Assembly: GCA_963930775.1 (NCBI GenBank)
Contig: OZ005695.1
Location: 2,976,001 to 3,040,000, forward strand
Direction of reading: 5' to 3'
Length of the DNA stretch: 64,000 nt
Origin: Cliona cf. orientalis
Taxonomy: Eukaryota; Porifera; Demospongiae; Clionaida; Clionaidae
Shown here: positions 56,401 through 64,000 of the stretch, one piece after another
Layout: every line of letters begins with the position of its first letter
Position numbering within the stretch: position 1 is the first letter of the stretch
Notes under the pieces: model-generated
The model's input: the letters and a program-made list of their open reading frames with translations, nothing else
What the model was told of the DNA's origin: nothing
Database searches by the model: none
Made by a program: the position numbers and the translations under genes

Positions 56401-59400
56401 GGTACATGTATATGCGCATTGGGTGATTCATTGTTCACTTTCAGTGACACAGGAACAATGTAAGTATTACAAAAAGGTGACTGGATTTGGGAAAACCCTT
56501 CGTATGGGATTTTTTTTCCCTCAAAATTGAGTATGGTTGATAAGCTCTACCATAGAGCTAACCCGCGTTCAAGTTTCAGGTCGATCATGTGCTTTGTTGT
56601 GGAGATACAGTGCTTTGTTTGCGATCGCGCCACACCACAGTAATCAAGAAATTACGATCCAAAGGTGTTGCTATGCACGCGTATGGCTTTTCCGCATACT
56701 ACGTGTGAACCGGAAATCAATTAAATGGCCCTGGGTGGGGCGATTCGAAATGAACATAAAAATCAAGCAAGGGTCGAATTTCGTCATCCAAAACGACAGC
56801 CGAATGTTCTTTGATGCCCAAGAAGCTTAAAAGGTGAGCGAACTTATAGTAGTTCGATGAATGTAGCTGTATCTAGGTAGCCTGCTGGCGGGAATTCTAA
56901 TTAGCGCCCATAGCAACGGACTCCGGGTATGGCAGTTGTGGGGTCAAAATGAAGGCTTATTTCGCCTTTGTATAGCATAATTAGCCTCCGTAGACGACAG
57001 CAACAGTTAGAAGAAGGGTTGTTCAACTTTTATTCGGGGCGAGCCTGAGCGAGCCCCGAATACACGAGGTACAGGAAGCGGTTTTATATGTATATATATA
57101 TATATACTTGTATGTTTGTATGTTTGTGGGGTGATCATTTCAGTGAGGAGAGAGTTAAATTATTTTGAACGTGTAAGGTAATGGTCGTCATGCGCATGCG
57201 CTTACGCCCGCACTGAACCAGCGATCTGAGAGACAACTGGAGTAGGCAAGGCCTAAAACTTGAAAGGTGAGTGCTGTACCACTCTGGCAAGGCTCAGGTC
57301 CACGATTAACATCACTGGTAGACTCCACTTTTCTGAGCATGAAGATGACTGCATGGAGGCTTATCCTCTCAGGGCCTGGCTACAGGTACTTGGACTCATG
57401 ATCATGGCATGTAGACTACTGAATAATATAGTATAGGTGGTCAACATTTATACTGGACTAAAGCTATTTATATACTAGCAATCTGTGATACTTTCACTGT
57501 CGTGGTAGCTTCTCAGGCCTAGCTATTGTGGTACCAACCCCATGTGCGCACGCATACCTGTGTGCTTTCAAAGAAATCTTGTGACTTTTGTGAAGGCTCG
57601 CCCCGCACAGATGATTTTCATCACCACTAGTATGATAAAATCTGGACTTCAGCGATTTTCGATCTGAGCTACTAAAAACATGCATTGTGTGTATCACACA
57701 CAGATCCCTTACAAAGGGTTTTCCCAAATTAAATGCATGCAATATACTTGGTACCTGTAATATCCTGGTCACTGGTCTGTTGTGCAATAGATACTGATGA
57801 TGACATCTGCTTGAATGCAGTATATTTGGCAGGATAAGGGCTTTTGGGTGGGAGTGGGGATGGTTGAGCTGGACTGGGAGGGAGGCCATACTCACTACCA
57901 GCAGGACTGAGGACACCCGATAATGGAGCAGGGCTGAGAGCAGATCCTGGACTGGGGGTACTCATCAAGCTAGGAGCAGGGCTGGGTCCACTACCCCAGC
58001 TAGAAGCATATCCACTATCCACAGAGCTAGGGTCAGGAGTAGGGGTATAATAGGGACTTGGAGGCTGAAGAGTTTTGCCAGCAGATCTTGTCATTTGAGT
58101 GGTTGATGTTTGTGCGGCTGATGGTTTACTTTCTTGACTCACTACAATCCTCTTTCTTTCTTCACTTTGAAGGAGTTCAATTATTTCATTATGGCCACCA
58201 AACTGTGCAAATAATAAAGCATTCCATCCATCTCTATCTTGCAGTTTTGGATTGGCTCCATGTTCTAACAGAATCTTAGCTACTTCTGTATGGCCGTTTT
58301 GACACGCTATGATCAAAGATGATAGTCCGTCATTCATTTGATGGTCTATTTGAGCTCCGTAAGTTATTAGAATTTTTAAAATATCTACACTTCCACTGAG
58401 ACTTGCACTCATTAGTGCTGACCATCCATTATTCTTCAAAGCATTCACATTAGCTCCACTATTTAACAAAAGTTGTACTATTTCCGTGTGTCTGTACTGA
58501 CTAGCGCACATTAAAGCAGAAAATCCACCCTTCAAATGAATGTTCACATCTGCTTTGTACTGAATCAACATTTTAACAGTTTCTACGAATCCGTTCTGCA
58601 CTGCATACATAAGAGCTGACCAGCCATCAGTGGTTTGCATATTCACGTCAATTCCCTGTTGAAGTAAATGCCTGGCTGTTTCGGTGAGTCCTTTTTGACA
58701 TGCCAGCATTAAAGGGGAAATATTTAGTTTTAGTACAAGATCGTTGTGTTCTGATATGAGTTTAGCTATTTTAAAATGGCCATACTGATTTGCAAACATA
58801 AATGCTGACCATCCACTGTTGTGTAGCAGATTAATGTCTGCTCCATGGTTTAACAAAAGACGGACTATTTCAGAGTGTCCCACCTGACTTGAAATGGTTA
58901 AAGCTGATGCTCCATCATGACACTGCATGTTAACATTAGCTCCAGATTCTAGCATTAAGTTAGTTGTTTCTGTATGCCCATTTTGACTAGAAATATATAA
59001 AGCTGAAGCTCCAGATATGCTTTGCATGTTAACATCAGCTCCATGGTCGAGCAATAATTTGGCTGTTTCTGTATGTCCGTTTTGACTTGATTTGTACAAA
59101 GCTGAAATCCCTTTATTATTTTGCATATTAACATTAACTCCACAGTCGAGCAATAATTTGGCTGTTTTTGTATGTCCGTTTTGACTTGAAATGTCCAAAG
59201 CTGATAATCCTTTGTTACTTTGCATGTTAATATTAGCTCCACGATCGAGCAATAATTTGGCTGTTTTTGTATGTCCGTTTTGACTTGAAATGTGCAAAGC
59301 TGAACCCCCTTCGTTACTTTGCATGTTAACATTAGCTCCATGGTCGATCAATAATTTGGCTGTTTCTGTATGTCCATTTTGACTTGAAATGTACAAAGCT

Positions 59401-60227
59401 GATAATCCTTCGTTACTTTGCATGTTAATATTAGCTCCACGATTGAGCAATAATTTGGCTGTTTTTGTATGTCCGTTTAGACTTGAAATGTGCAAAGCTG
59501 AACCCCCTTCGTTACTTTGCATGTTAACATTAGCTCCACAGTCAAGCAATAATTTGGCTGTTTCTGTATGTCCATTTTGACTGGAAATGTACAAAGCTGA
59601 AAATCCTTCATTACTTGGCATGTTAATATTAGCTCCACGGTCAAGCAATAATTTGGCTGTTTCTGTATGTCCGTTTAGACTTGAAATGTGCAAAGCTGAG
59701 TCCCCTTCATTACTTTGCATGTTAACATTAGCTCCACGGTTGAGCAATAATTTGGTCGTTTCCACATGTCCCTCTTGACTTGAATGCATTTAATTTAAAG
59801 CAAACCATCCATCATTTTTTTGCACGTTAACATTAGCTCTGTGGTCAAGCAATAACTCTGCTATTTCTGTGTGCCCATTAAGACTTGAAATCATTAAAAC
59901 TGACCATCCTTCACTTTGGTTCATGTTAACATTAGCACCATAGTCCAACAATAGTCTAGCAATAGTTATGTGGCCTGTCTCACAGGCTGCCATTAACGCA
60001 GAGAAATTGCGTAGTCCATTACCTGAATTAACTTGTGCTTGACACTGTAGTAGCAACTTGGCGACTTGAAAGTGTCCACGCCATGCTGCTCTATATAGAG
60101 CGCACTGCAGATTTTCATCTTTCTGGTTGACATCTGCTCCTTGTTCCAGTAGCCTCTTCACTGTTTCAAAGTCTCCTCGATCGCTTGCTGAGACCAACAA
60201 AGACGATGATCGATACATGAACGCCAT
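47143..60227 (-). CDS. Gene C: 14-exon ANK-ZU5-CC-ZU5-Death chain with one stop
   Basis: Minus-strand exons 60227-57755, 55138-54609, 53721-53563, 53424-53256, 52120-52040, 50868-50719, 50633-50433, 50375-49816, 49762-49616, 49547-49376, 49160-49113, 49052-48942, 47870-47802 and 47474-47143. Lengths add to 5,202 nt, a multiple of three, and phases match throughout. The product would have ankyrin repeats, P/S tail, ZU5 type 2, basic linker, coiled coil, SUMO-motif exon, ZU5 type 1, basic linkers and a Death domain. An in-frame TAA at 59,790-59,792 interrupts exon 1. Whether this is one gene or two neighbouring genes sharing phase-1 borders cannot be settled here; a second start could lie in the linker exon at 52,040-52,120 (MTTTEPQGTG). 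Confidence 0.65.
47475..47801 (-). other. Last intron of gene C
   Basis: 327 nt, no feature; in gene B the equivalent intron has grown past 10 kb through the foldback insertion. Confidence 0.6.
47802..47870 (-). CDS. Basic linker exon before the Death exon, gene C
   Basis: 69 nt, phase 1-1: DTEPQGTGRKRRRSDPES then TDSKQ. GRKRRRS plus the PKRSR of the next exon make a good bipartite nuclear-signal candidate. Confidence 0.75.
47871..48941 (-). other. Intron of gene C
   Basis: Holds a MITE fragment (48,100-48,235), a 21-base poly(C) run (48,844-48,864), and unassigned DNA. No exon recognised. Confidence 0.5.
48844..48864. repeat. Poly(C) run, 21 bases
   Basis: Uninterrupted C run ending at GGGCCC, within an intron of gene C. 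Confidence 0.9.
48942..49160 (-). CDS. Two linker exons of gene C
   Basis: Exon 49160-49113 (DPNSQPAETFGDLAAA) and exon 49052-48942 (AIDRPGLPPSKRSRLDPSAS, then NELDTKL), both phase 1-1. An alternative donor at 48,992 would shorten the second to 60 nt, also in phase. SKRSR is basic. Unit A has two tandem copies of this pair. Confidence 0.6.
49256..49373. mobile_element. TAGTCTCG MITE in gene C
   Basis: Same element, same site and same ACCTTCAGC duplication as at 290-407, next to exon 49547-49376. Proves insertion before units A and C separated. Confidence 0.88.
49376..49762 (-). CDS. Post-ZU5 exon pair of type 1, gene C
   Basis: Exons 49762-49616 (EVKKKYKEEGAIRGVHQL, ISLDIPMTGLSIKGWKITP) and 49547-49376 (ITKKQVDNFREGKLTPCCQ, KYPNDVFVINLPAE). 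Same lengths as in gene A. Confidence 0.75.
49816..50375 (-). CDS. ZU5 exon of type 1, gene C
   Basis: 560 nt: GYGLKLNIPKGCLPAEMKHC, SHLVSAIFWLRCLDV, KPITVEIQHCAKS, FTSHSSYGVIELNSFSG. Acceptor TGTCCACAG, donor GTGAGT. Intact. Confidence 0.84.
50433..50633 (-). CDS. SUMO-motif exon, gene C
   Basis: 201 nt, phase 1-1: EDDQRDTKPFLHEEKPVAL, VKTELKEEP, SVKREIKEEAG. The following intron is only 57 nt and could also be read through in frame here. Confidence 0.7.
50719..50868 (-). CDS. Coiled-coil exon, gene C
   Basis: 150 nt, phase 1-1: DEEVDEQIRLRDDVIFQLKQ, QVASQQQRIADLEHIV, then IPIKEEVL with another IKEE motif. A heptad pattern suggests a coiled coil, hence oligomerisation. Absent from unit A, where about 240 bp between GTTGGTACAAT and ATATATACTC are missing. 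Confidence 0.7.
50980..51975. mobile_element. About 1-kb element with CCAAGGGCTTA ends
   Basis: Left TACACCAAGGGCTTA and CAGCAAAATCCTAAATTTTA; right TTAGGATTTTACTGCCTAAG and CCCTTGGGGTAC, inverse of each other. Inside are a nested MITE (51,166-51,590) and a plus-strand stretch reading ITQRGRQTKDLSSLLAMAS with later stops, perhaps a decayed transposase. Ends approximate. Confidence 0.6.
51166..51590. mobile_element. Nested MITE with CAGAGCTAGAAATAA ends
   Basis: CAGAGCTAGAAATAAGGA at left, GTTATTTCTAGCTCTG at right, direct AATGCT on both sides (6 bp). GTCCGGACATT-like words repeat inside. Removing it restores TCTCAATGCTACCAAG. Confidence 0.8.
52040..52120 (-). CDS. Basic linker exon after the first ZU5 module, gene C
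   Basis: 81 nt, phase 1-1: DMTTTEPQGTGRKRGHSD then PEGEDSSEP. In gene B the same exon leads into the Death exon; here the next recognised exon is the coiled coil, so a Death exon seems to have been lost or never present. Confidence 0.7.
52121..53255 (-). other. Intron with two MITEs, gene C
   Basis: MITE 52,693-53,095 (GAGTAAATAATAAGGAGAGG at left; CCTCCTTATAATTCACTC at right) and hairpin 53,097-53,230 (AAAATAGTTATTGACCAG / TTGGTCAATAACTATAAT). No exon seen. Confidence 0.6.
53256..53721 (-). CDS. Post-ZU5 exon pair of type 2, gene C
   Basis: Exons 53721-53563 and 53424-53256, 159 and 169 nt. They read IISKYYQKMNATLGHDQ, LDIPPEGTTTSDKAWRIT, and IKKKEVDDFKKGERIPSCQ. Intact and phase-consistent. 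Confidence 0.75.
54609..55138 (-). CDS. ZU5 exon of type 2, gene C
   Basis: 530 nt, GTGCACAG acceptor, GTATGT donor. GLNLYIPENSLPTNLQQC, SAVYWIECVPKC, QPLTLEIQHCAKP, SSYGFIELDSFSGYG. Intact. Confidence 0.85.
55139..57754 (-). other. Intron 1 of gene C (2.6 kb)
   Basis: Much longer than in A (858 nt) or B (562 nt). It includes a 23-base poly(C) run (56,353-56,375), a hairpin GGGGCGAGCCTGAGCGAGCC at about 57,037 followed by (TA)n and TGTATGTT repeats, and unassigned sequence. No exon recognised. Confidence 0.5.
56353..56375. repeat. Poly(C) run, 23 bases
   Basis: Uninterrupted C run in intron 1 of gene C. Confidence 0.9.
57755..60227 (-). CDS. Exon 1 of gene C: about 21 ankyrin repeats plus P/S tail, with stop
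   Basis: Starts MAFMYRSSSLLVSASDRG and ends at DIT with donor GTACCA. After WFALN an in-frame TAA (59,790-59,792) interrupts the fourth or fifth repeat, then the frame continues MHSSQEGHVETTKLLL for 677 more codons. Gene B reads GWLALMHSSQEG at the same place; gene C has six extra bases (AAATTA-like) that keep frame but create the stop. The tail has SVDSGYASS. Use of the downstream ATG at 59,789 would give a shorter but otherwise complete product. Confidence 0.85.
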
Positions 60228-60316
60228 ATTAAACTAAACTGAGTCTCACATGGCACCGGCGGAGCCAGACTCCGACCCTAATTCAGTGAACAGGTCAGTG
60301 CGGTACTATACTATGC

Positions 60317-60693
60317 CAGAGGAGGTAGGACACGCTTGACCTTTGGCTAATAGTTCACTAATTAAATCGCTAGTATAGGCTTTTGTGAAGGTTTTTGGAG
60401 AATATCGTTGTGATTTTCGAACTCGGCGCTATTGATTTAGTGGGGGAGCCCCTCTTAGTTAGCACTGTAGAGCAATTTTTAGGTCCTTGGAATGTTAATC
60501 AAAGCAGCTAATTGACATTCCAAAGACCTAAAAATTGCTCTATAGTGCTAACTAAGAGGGGCTCCCCCACTAAATCAATAGCGCTGAGTTCGAAAATCAC
60601 AACGATATCCTCTTAAAATCTTCACGAAAGCCTATAATAGCAATTTAATTAGTGAACTATTAGCCAAAGGTCAAGCGTGTCCTACCTCCTCTG
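60317..60693. mobile_element. MULE-like MITE upstream of gene C
   Basis: 377-bp palindrome with CAGAGGAGGTAGGACACGCT ends and a perfect 9-bp duplication ATACTATGC. It splits the conserved upstream block (CAGGTCAGTGC ... CCAAGCGAGCGG). Confidence 0.93.
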
Positions 60694-60857
60694 ATACTAT
60701 GCACCCAAGCGAGCGGCGCACTGGCCTGCTTTAGTCTCGTAAACCAGACCCCTATTCCGCAGCGCTGGGTGTATTTCATCACGGGATCGACTAAGTTCAC
60801 CCCGTTTGAAACGGTTACGTCATTGGTCCCACCCATTTCACGCGGCGCAGCGCATCG

Positions 60858-61089
60858 TTGGCCGCGCCGCCGCTAGTACTTAACTACTTGCACTCTGAAC
60901 CACCCATAACACCAAAATTAATTTTGCCATCAACCAATCTATGCATCAACAAAGAAGTCAAAGCTAGAGCTAGGGAAGATTGTGTCTGTCTGTTTGTGCC
61001 ATGGCCTGAAGAAGAGGTAGTAGTACAGCAGGGATGTTCACGCCTGGAGGAGCTTGGATTGTTCCCATGTAGCAGACCTACTGCAAAGG
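60858..61089 (+). other. Exon-like frame in the left arm of the 2.7-kb element
   Basis: Reads LVLNYLHSEPPITPKLILPS, then EDCVCLFVPWPEEEVVVQQG and LEELGLFPCSRPTAK, ending at GTACGT, a fair donor. The same text occurs, with indels, inverted at 62,415-62,600. Function unknown. Confidence 0.35.
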
Positions 61090-61241
61090 TACGTGCACTC
61101 ATCTTTGGGCTATTCCAGATAATGAGGATACACTCCTATGGAGGAAGGTTGATTAGTATTGTAGGATCAAGATTTAAGGAAGTATTGAGGGCATTTTTAT
61201 GGATTTTAATGAGGTATTGTAGGCACCATTGTAGATTGTAA

Positions 61242-62404
61242 TAAAGTATTGAGGGGGCATGGCAGTGAATGATTAGTATAATTTGATGGAGTACGTAGCT
61301 GGTCAGGGTATGGAGGAATTACTATTAGTTTTGTAGGGTGAAATCGAGATTATTGGTTAGTTTTATAGGGTAAAATGAGCAAATTGATTAGTCTTCATGG
61401 TATTTTTGCACTTTCTGGTCCCAGCTGCATTATGGAAAACGTACCCACGTTATGAAAAACGTAAGTACACGGGTTACATGTACATGTACATGTACCACTC
61501 CAATCCCCTCTCATAATATAGCCCTTCACATATCTACTGAACAGTAGCGGTATACTTGATTGGCTTAGTACCATTCCTGACCACTTTAGGTACTCTGTAA
61601 TTGGATAATAACTGTATGTATGTATTTGTGTATGTGTATGTGTATGTGTGTGTTGTACATGTAGCAATTGGCTATTCAGAATGTTTGTCCTTAGTTCCCA
61701 ATGTTTTAATTAATTTTAACGCACCTTCCATAAGCAAAATTGAATTCTGTATTGTATAGAGGAATATTTCCCCTTTGTACAGGACATATTTGGCAAAGAG
61801 TGAACATCAAAGTGACTCTTTTCTATTTATATAACTGTATTTTTACATTATTTTAATTTGTGTGTCTGTACTGATAAGATTATTCTCTTTTCTACGGACA
61901 ATGTATTTCTAGACCTAGCCTTGTGAATTGACCTGGGTACAAGGTTATTCCTGACCAGGATTTTGATGGTCTACCGTATGTGTGTACCATAGCTACTCAC
62001 GTTGCCTTTGCATGTGATGAGAGCAGCTCATCAAGGTATCCCATCCATCATAGCAGGTACCATTCCTTTAAAGTCCCTTGACACAGTGACATATTATGTA
62101 ACTACCAGTCATACCAATTAGTATAATAAACTTAGTGTTTCTATATAGCTTCAACGTTCCATAGTTTTGTACAGTGAAGATGTGTGCACAAGGGAGAGCT
62201 TGATGTCGATAGGCAATTGCGGATTTGTGGACTACAAAGTTAATTAAGTTATTAGTAATTTTCACCATTGATTTATGATCAACTGACTAACAGAGCAAGC
62301 TGCTACTGTAGAATCTGCACCTCTACAAGTACCTTTACTATTAAGTTTAATAAAGATGACTCAGCTCTTGAGCCTGGGTATGAGGCTAATGAGTGCACGT
62401 ACCT
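61242..62404. other. Interior of the 2.7-kb element
   Basis: AT-rich, with TGTATGTG repeats near 61,612-61,650. No gene recognised. Confidence 0.45.
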
Positions 62405-63492
62405 TTGCAGTAGGTCTGCTACATGGGAACAATCCAAGCTCCTCCAGGCGTGAACATCCCTGCTGTACTACTACCTCTTCTTCAGGCCATGGCACAAACA
62501 GATAGACACAACCTTCCCTAGCTCTAGCTTTGACTTCTTTGTAGATGGCAAAATTGTTATGGGTGGTTCAGAGTGCAAGTACTAGCGGCGGCCAACGATG
62601 CGCTGCGCCGTGTGAAGTGGGTGGGACCAATGACGTAACCGTTTCAAACAGGGTGAACTTAGTCGATCCCATTTCATCACCAGCACGCGGAAAGAAGGTC
62701 TGGGGATTCTGGGCACCACACCTACTGGAACGTCGGCAGAGCCAATGAGATCGCTCAGAATGGTCACATGACCATGCTGCGCCCGCAAATATGCCATTAA
62801 CGAGCTGCTCGATTCACCGCTCAGTGTCCGAATTTTACCAAAATCTTGCCAGAAGACCGCTTTGAGGACGTCTATGCACAGATATGAGGACTGCTACTTA
62901 AACAGCGATGGTTTGGCTACTTTTTTCTGACTTTTCAGGTATTTTTATAGTGAAAAGACACAGAAATAGACTCAAGCACGGGCTAAGGAGCCGCGCTGAC
63001 TTAGTATTCCAGATTTTGCTACATTTAGGTACTTTATTGATAGCTTTTAACCACTATAGTCCAAACGAGTAGTTCAGGATCATAAATAGCACGTAGAACT
63101 CGAAGGAGGTGCTACAAAAAGTTTTGCGGCAAAATATTGCATTCCGTTTACGTGACGTAAAAATTCCACTGTGCCACGGATTGGTGCCCACTATGCCAGA
63201 ATCAATAATAAGTAGTACAAAAATGCAGACATTGCTATGACTGAGGTAAAGTGTGAGATAAAAAACAAATTTTATAAGACAAAGTAATGATTATGAGTTT
63301 AAATAAAGGCCAATTCAGAGTTAACCAAGTCCATTGGTGGAACAGGAGACTTGGTGGCGTGTCCAATGCTGGAACGAGCACCCCTGATGCATTGTATAGA
63401 ATCCCCAGACCTTTCCGCGTGCTGGTGATGAAATACACCCAGCGCTGCGGAATAGGGGTCTGGTTTACGAGACTATGGCCTGCTTCTAAATA

Positions 63493-63709
63493 CCGTATAG
63501 CCGGAAAATTTGGCGGGGAATTAAATTTGGCGGTTTGGCGGTCTATATTACAACCGCCAAATTAAAATCCGCCAAAATTTCCTACTCGCATATATACGTA
63601 TGGCGATCCCGTACCGAACCGCCAAATTTAAATCCGCCAATATTCCTGCAATAGCGATTTTGGGCTCAACCGCCAAATTTAATGCCCGCCAATATTTCCG
63701 GCTATACGG
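63493..63709. mobile_element. CCGTATAGCCGG MITE with TA duplication
   Basis: CCGTATAGCCGGAAAATTTG at left, TTTCCGGCTATACGG at right, TA on both sides, 217 bp; several internal GGCGGTT/AACCGCC pairs. Confidence 0.88.
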
Positions 63710-63792
63710 TAGTCTGGTGTAAGCCGACCTCGCAGGAAGAGGAGGGTCTAGGCTGCCACTTTGGTCTAAAGCTATACTTAGCCTCGAACCCA

Positions 63793-63885
63793 GTACGAGC
63801 ATAGTATAGCTTTAGCCTCGAACCCAGGCTCACTTTCCCCTCCCCCCGAAAGTAGTTCGAGGCTAAAGCTATACTATGCTCGTAC
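63793..63885. mobile_element. Perfect hairpin (GTACGAGCATAGTATAGC)
   Basis: Arms GTACGAGCATAGTATAGCTT and AAGCTATACTATGCTCGTAC with about 30 bases between; half of it is repeated just upstream (63,768-63,790). Confidence 0.8.
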
Positions 63886-63928
63886 AGAAGGAATGTAATT
63901 AGTCAGTAAGTACCCGCCGTGTGTCATA

Positions 63929-63993
63929 TAGTCTCGTTCCCAGACCCCGCCCCAAAAAGAAGCATTTTGGGGCGGGGTTTGGGGACGAGACTA
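63929..63993. mobile_element. 65-bp TAGTCTCG hairpin at window edge
   Basis: TAGTCTCGTTCCCAGACCCC and GGGGACGAGACTA ends. TGTGTCATA precedes it and TGTGTCA, cut by the window end, follows, which fits a 9-bp duplication. Confidence 0.75.
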
Positions 63994-64000
63994 TGTGTCA

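Larger units (their letters stand above)
60732..63475. mobile_element. 2.7-kb element with TAGTCTCG ends
   Basis: TAGTCTCGTAAACCAGACCC at left, GGGTCTGGTTTACGAGACTA at right, flanked by TGGCCTGCTT on both sides (10 bp). The ends match the small MITEs at 290-407 and 49,256-49,373, so it may be a larger relative. Inside, 60,783-61,105 and 62,405-62,672 are a second, inner inverted pair, so the structure is nested or rearranged. No transposase recognised. Confidence 0.75.

Noticed and set aside
61395-61667. 90-codon minus-strand frame with HTHTHTHT
   Set aside because: Low-complexity repeat translation with no domain.

Overview
The window looks like a piece of an invertebrate animal nuclear genome. 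Coding sequence is split into many exons with GT/AG borders and sometimes very short introns (57 and 61 nt). The genes are metazoan in type: ankyrin repeats, ZU5, Death domains and a TMF1-like golgin. The rest is crowded with palindromic MITEs and DNA transposons. A demosponge such as Amphimedon is my best guess, but this is inference from domain content and style; no species marker was read.

Layout. Almost all real coding sequence is on the minus strand, so genes run from high to low coordinates. The region is a decayed tandem segmental duplication. The repeat unit, in transcription order, is a TMF1-like 3' gene fragment, then an ankyrin-repeat exon (ANK), then a ZU5 exon, two short post-ZU5 exons, a basic linker exon and a Death-domain (DD) exon. 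Unit A (10.9-0 kb) has ANK and two ZU5 modules and leaves the window at its 3' end. Unit B (32.5-12.9 kb) is the only complete, open copy: six exons in phase give a 1,083-residue ANK-ZU5-DD protein, although a 9.7-kb foldback element sits in its last intron. Unit D (42.0-35.5 kb) lost everything from the eighth codon to the linker exon and carries a Ginger1-type transposon in its upstream region. Unit C (60.2-47.1 kb) forms a 14-exon in-phase chain with two ZU5 modules and a DD, but has a stop codon in its ANK exon. An orphan, frameshifted DD lies at 45.4-45.7 kb.

Function (inference). ANK-ZU5-DD is the domain order of ankyrins and shares modules with UNC5 and PIDD. Here it is combined with a proline/serine-rich tail carrying a DSGYAS phosphodegron-like motif and with basic, nuclear-signal-like linkers. 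The family therefore looks more like a set of signalling or innate-immune adaptors than membrane-skeleton ankyrins. The central ankyrin repeats are nearly identical 99-bp units that differ in number between copies, while the flanking exons stay conserved.

Mobile DNA. A 3.62-kb Ginger1-like element (36,908-40,528) has CCGG target duplications and an integrase, GPY motif, Ulp1-like protease and PHD-like region, broken by TGA codons. A 9.7-kb foldback element lies at 13,582-23,262. Several MITE families have readable target duplications (TA, AATGCT, or 9-10 bp). One 118-bp MITE inserted exactly over a splice donor and duplicated it before the segmental duplication. A small, nearly intronless coiled-coil/Tudor-like gene (28.2-29.3 kb) sits between TMF copy 2 and ANK B. 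I saw no tRNA, rRNA or CRISPR.
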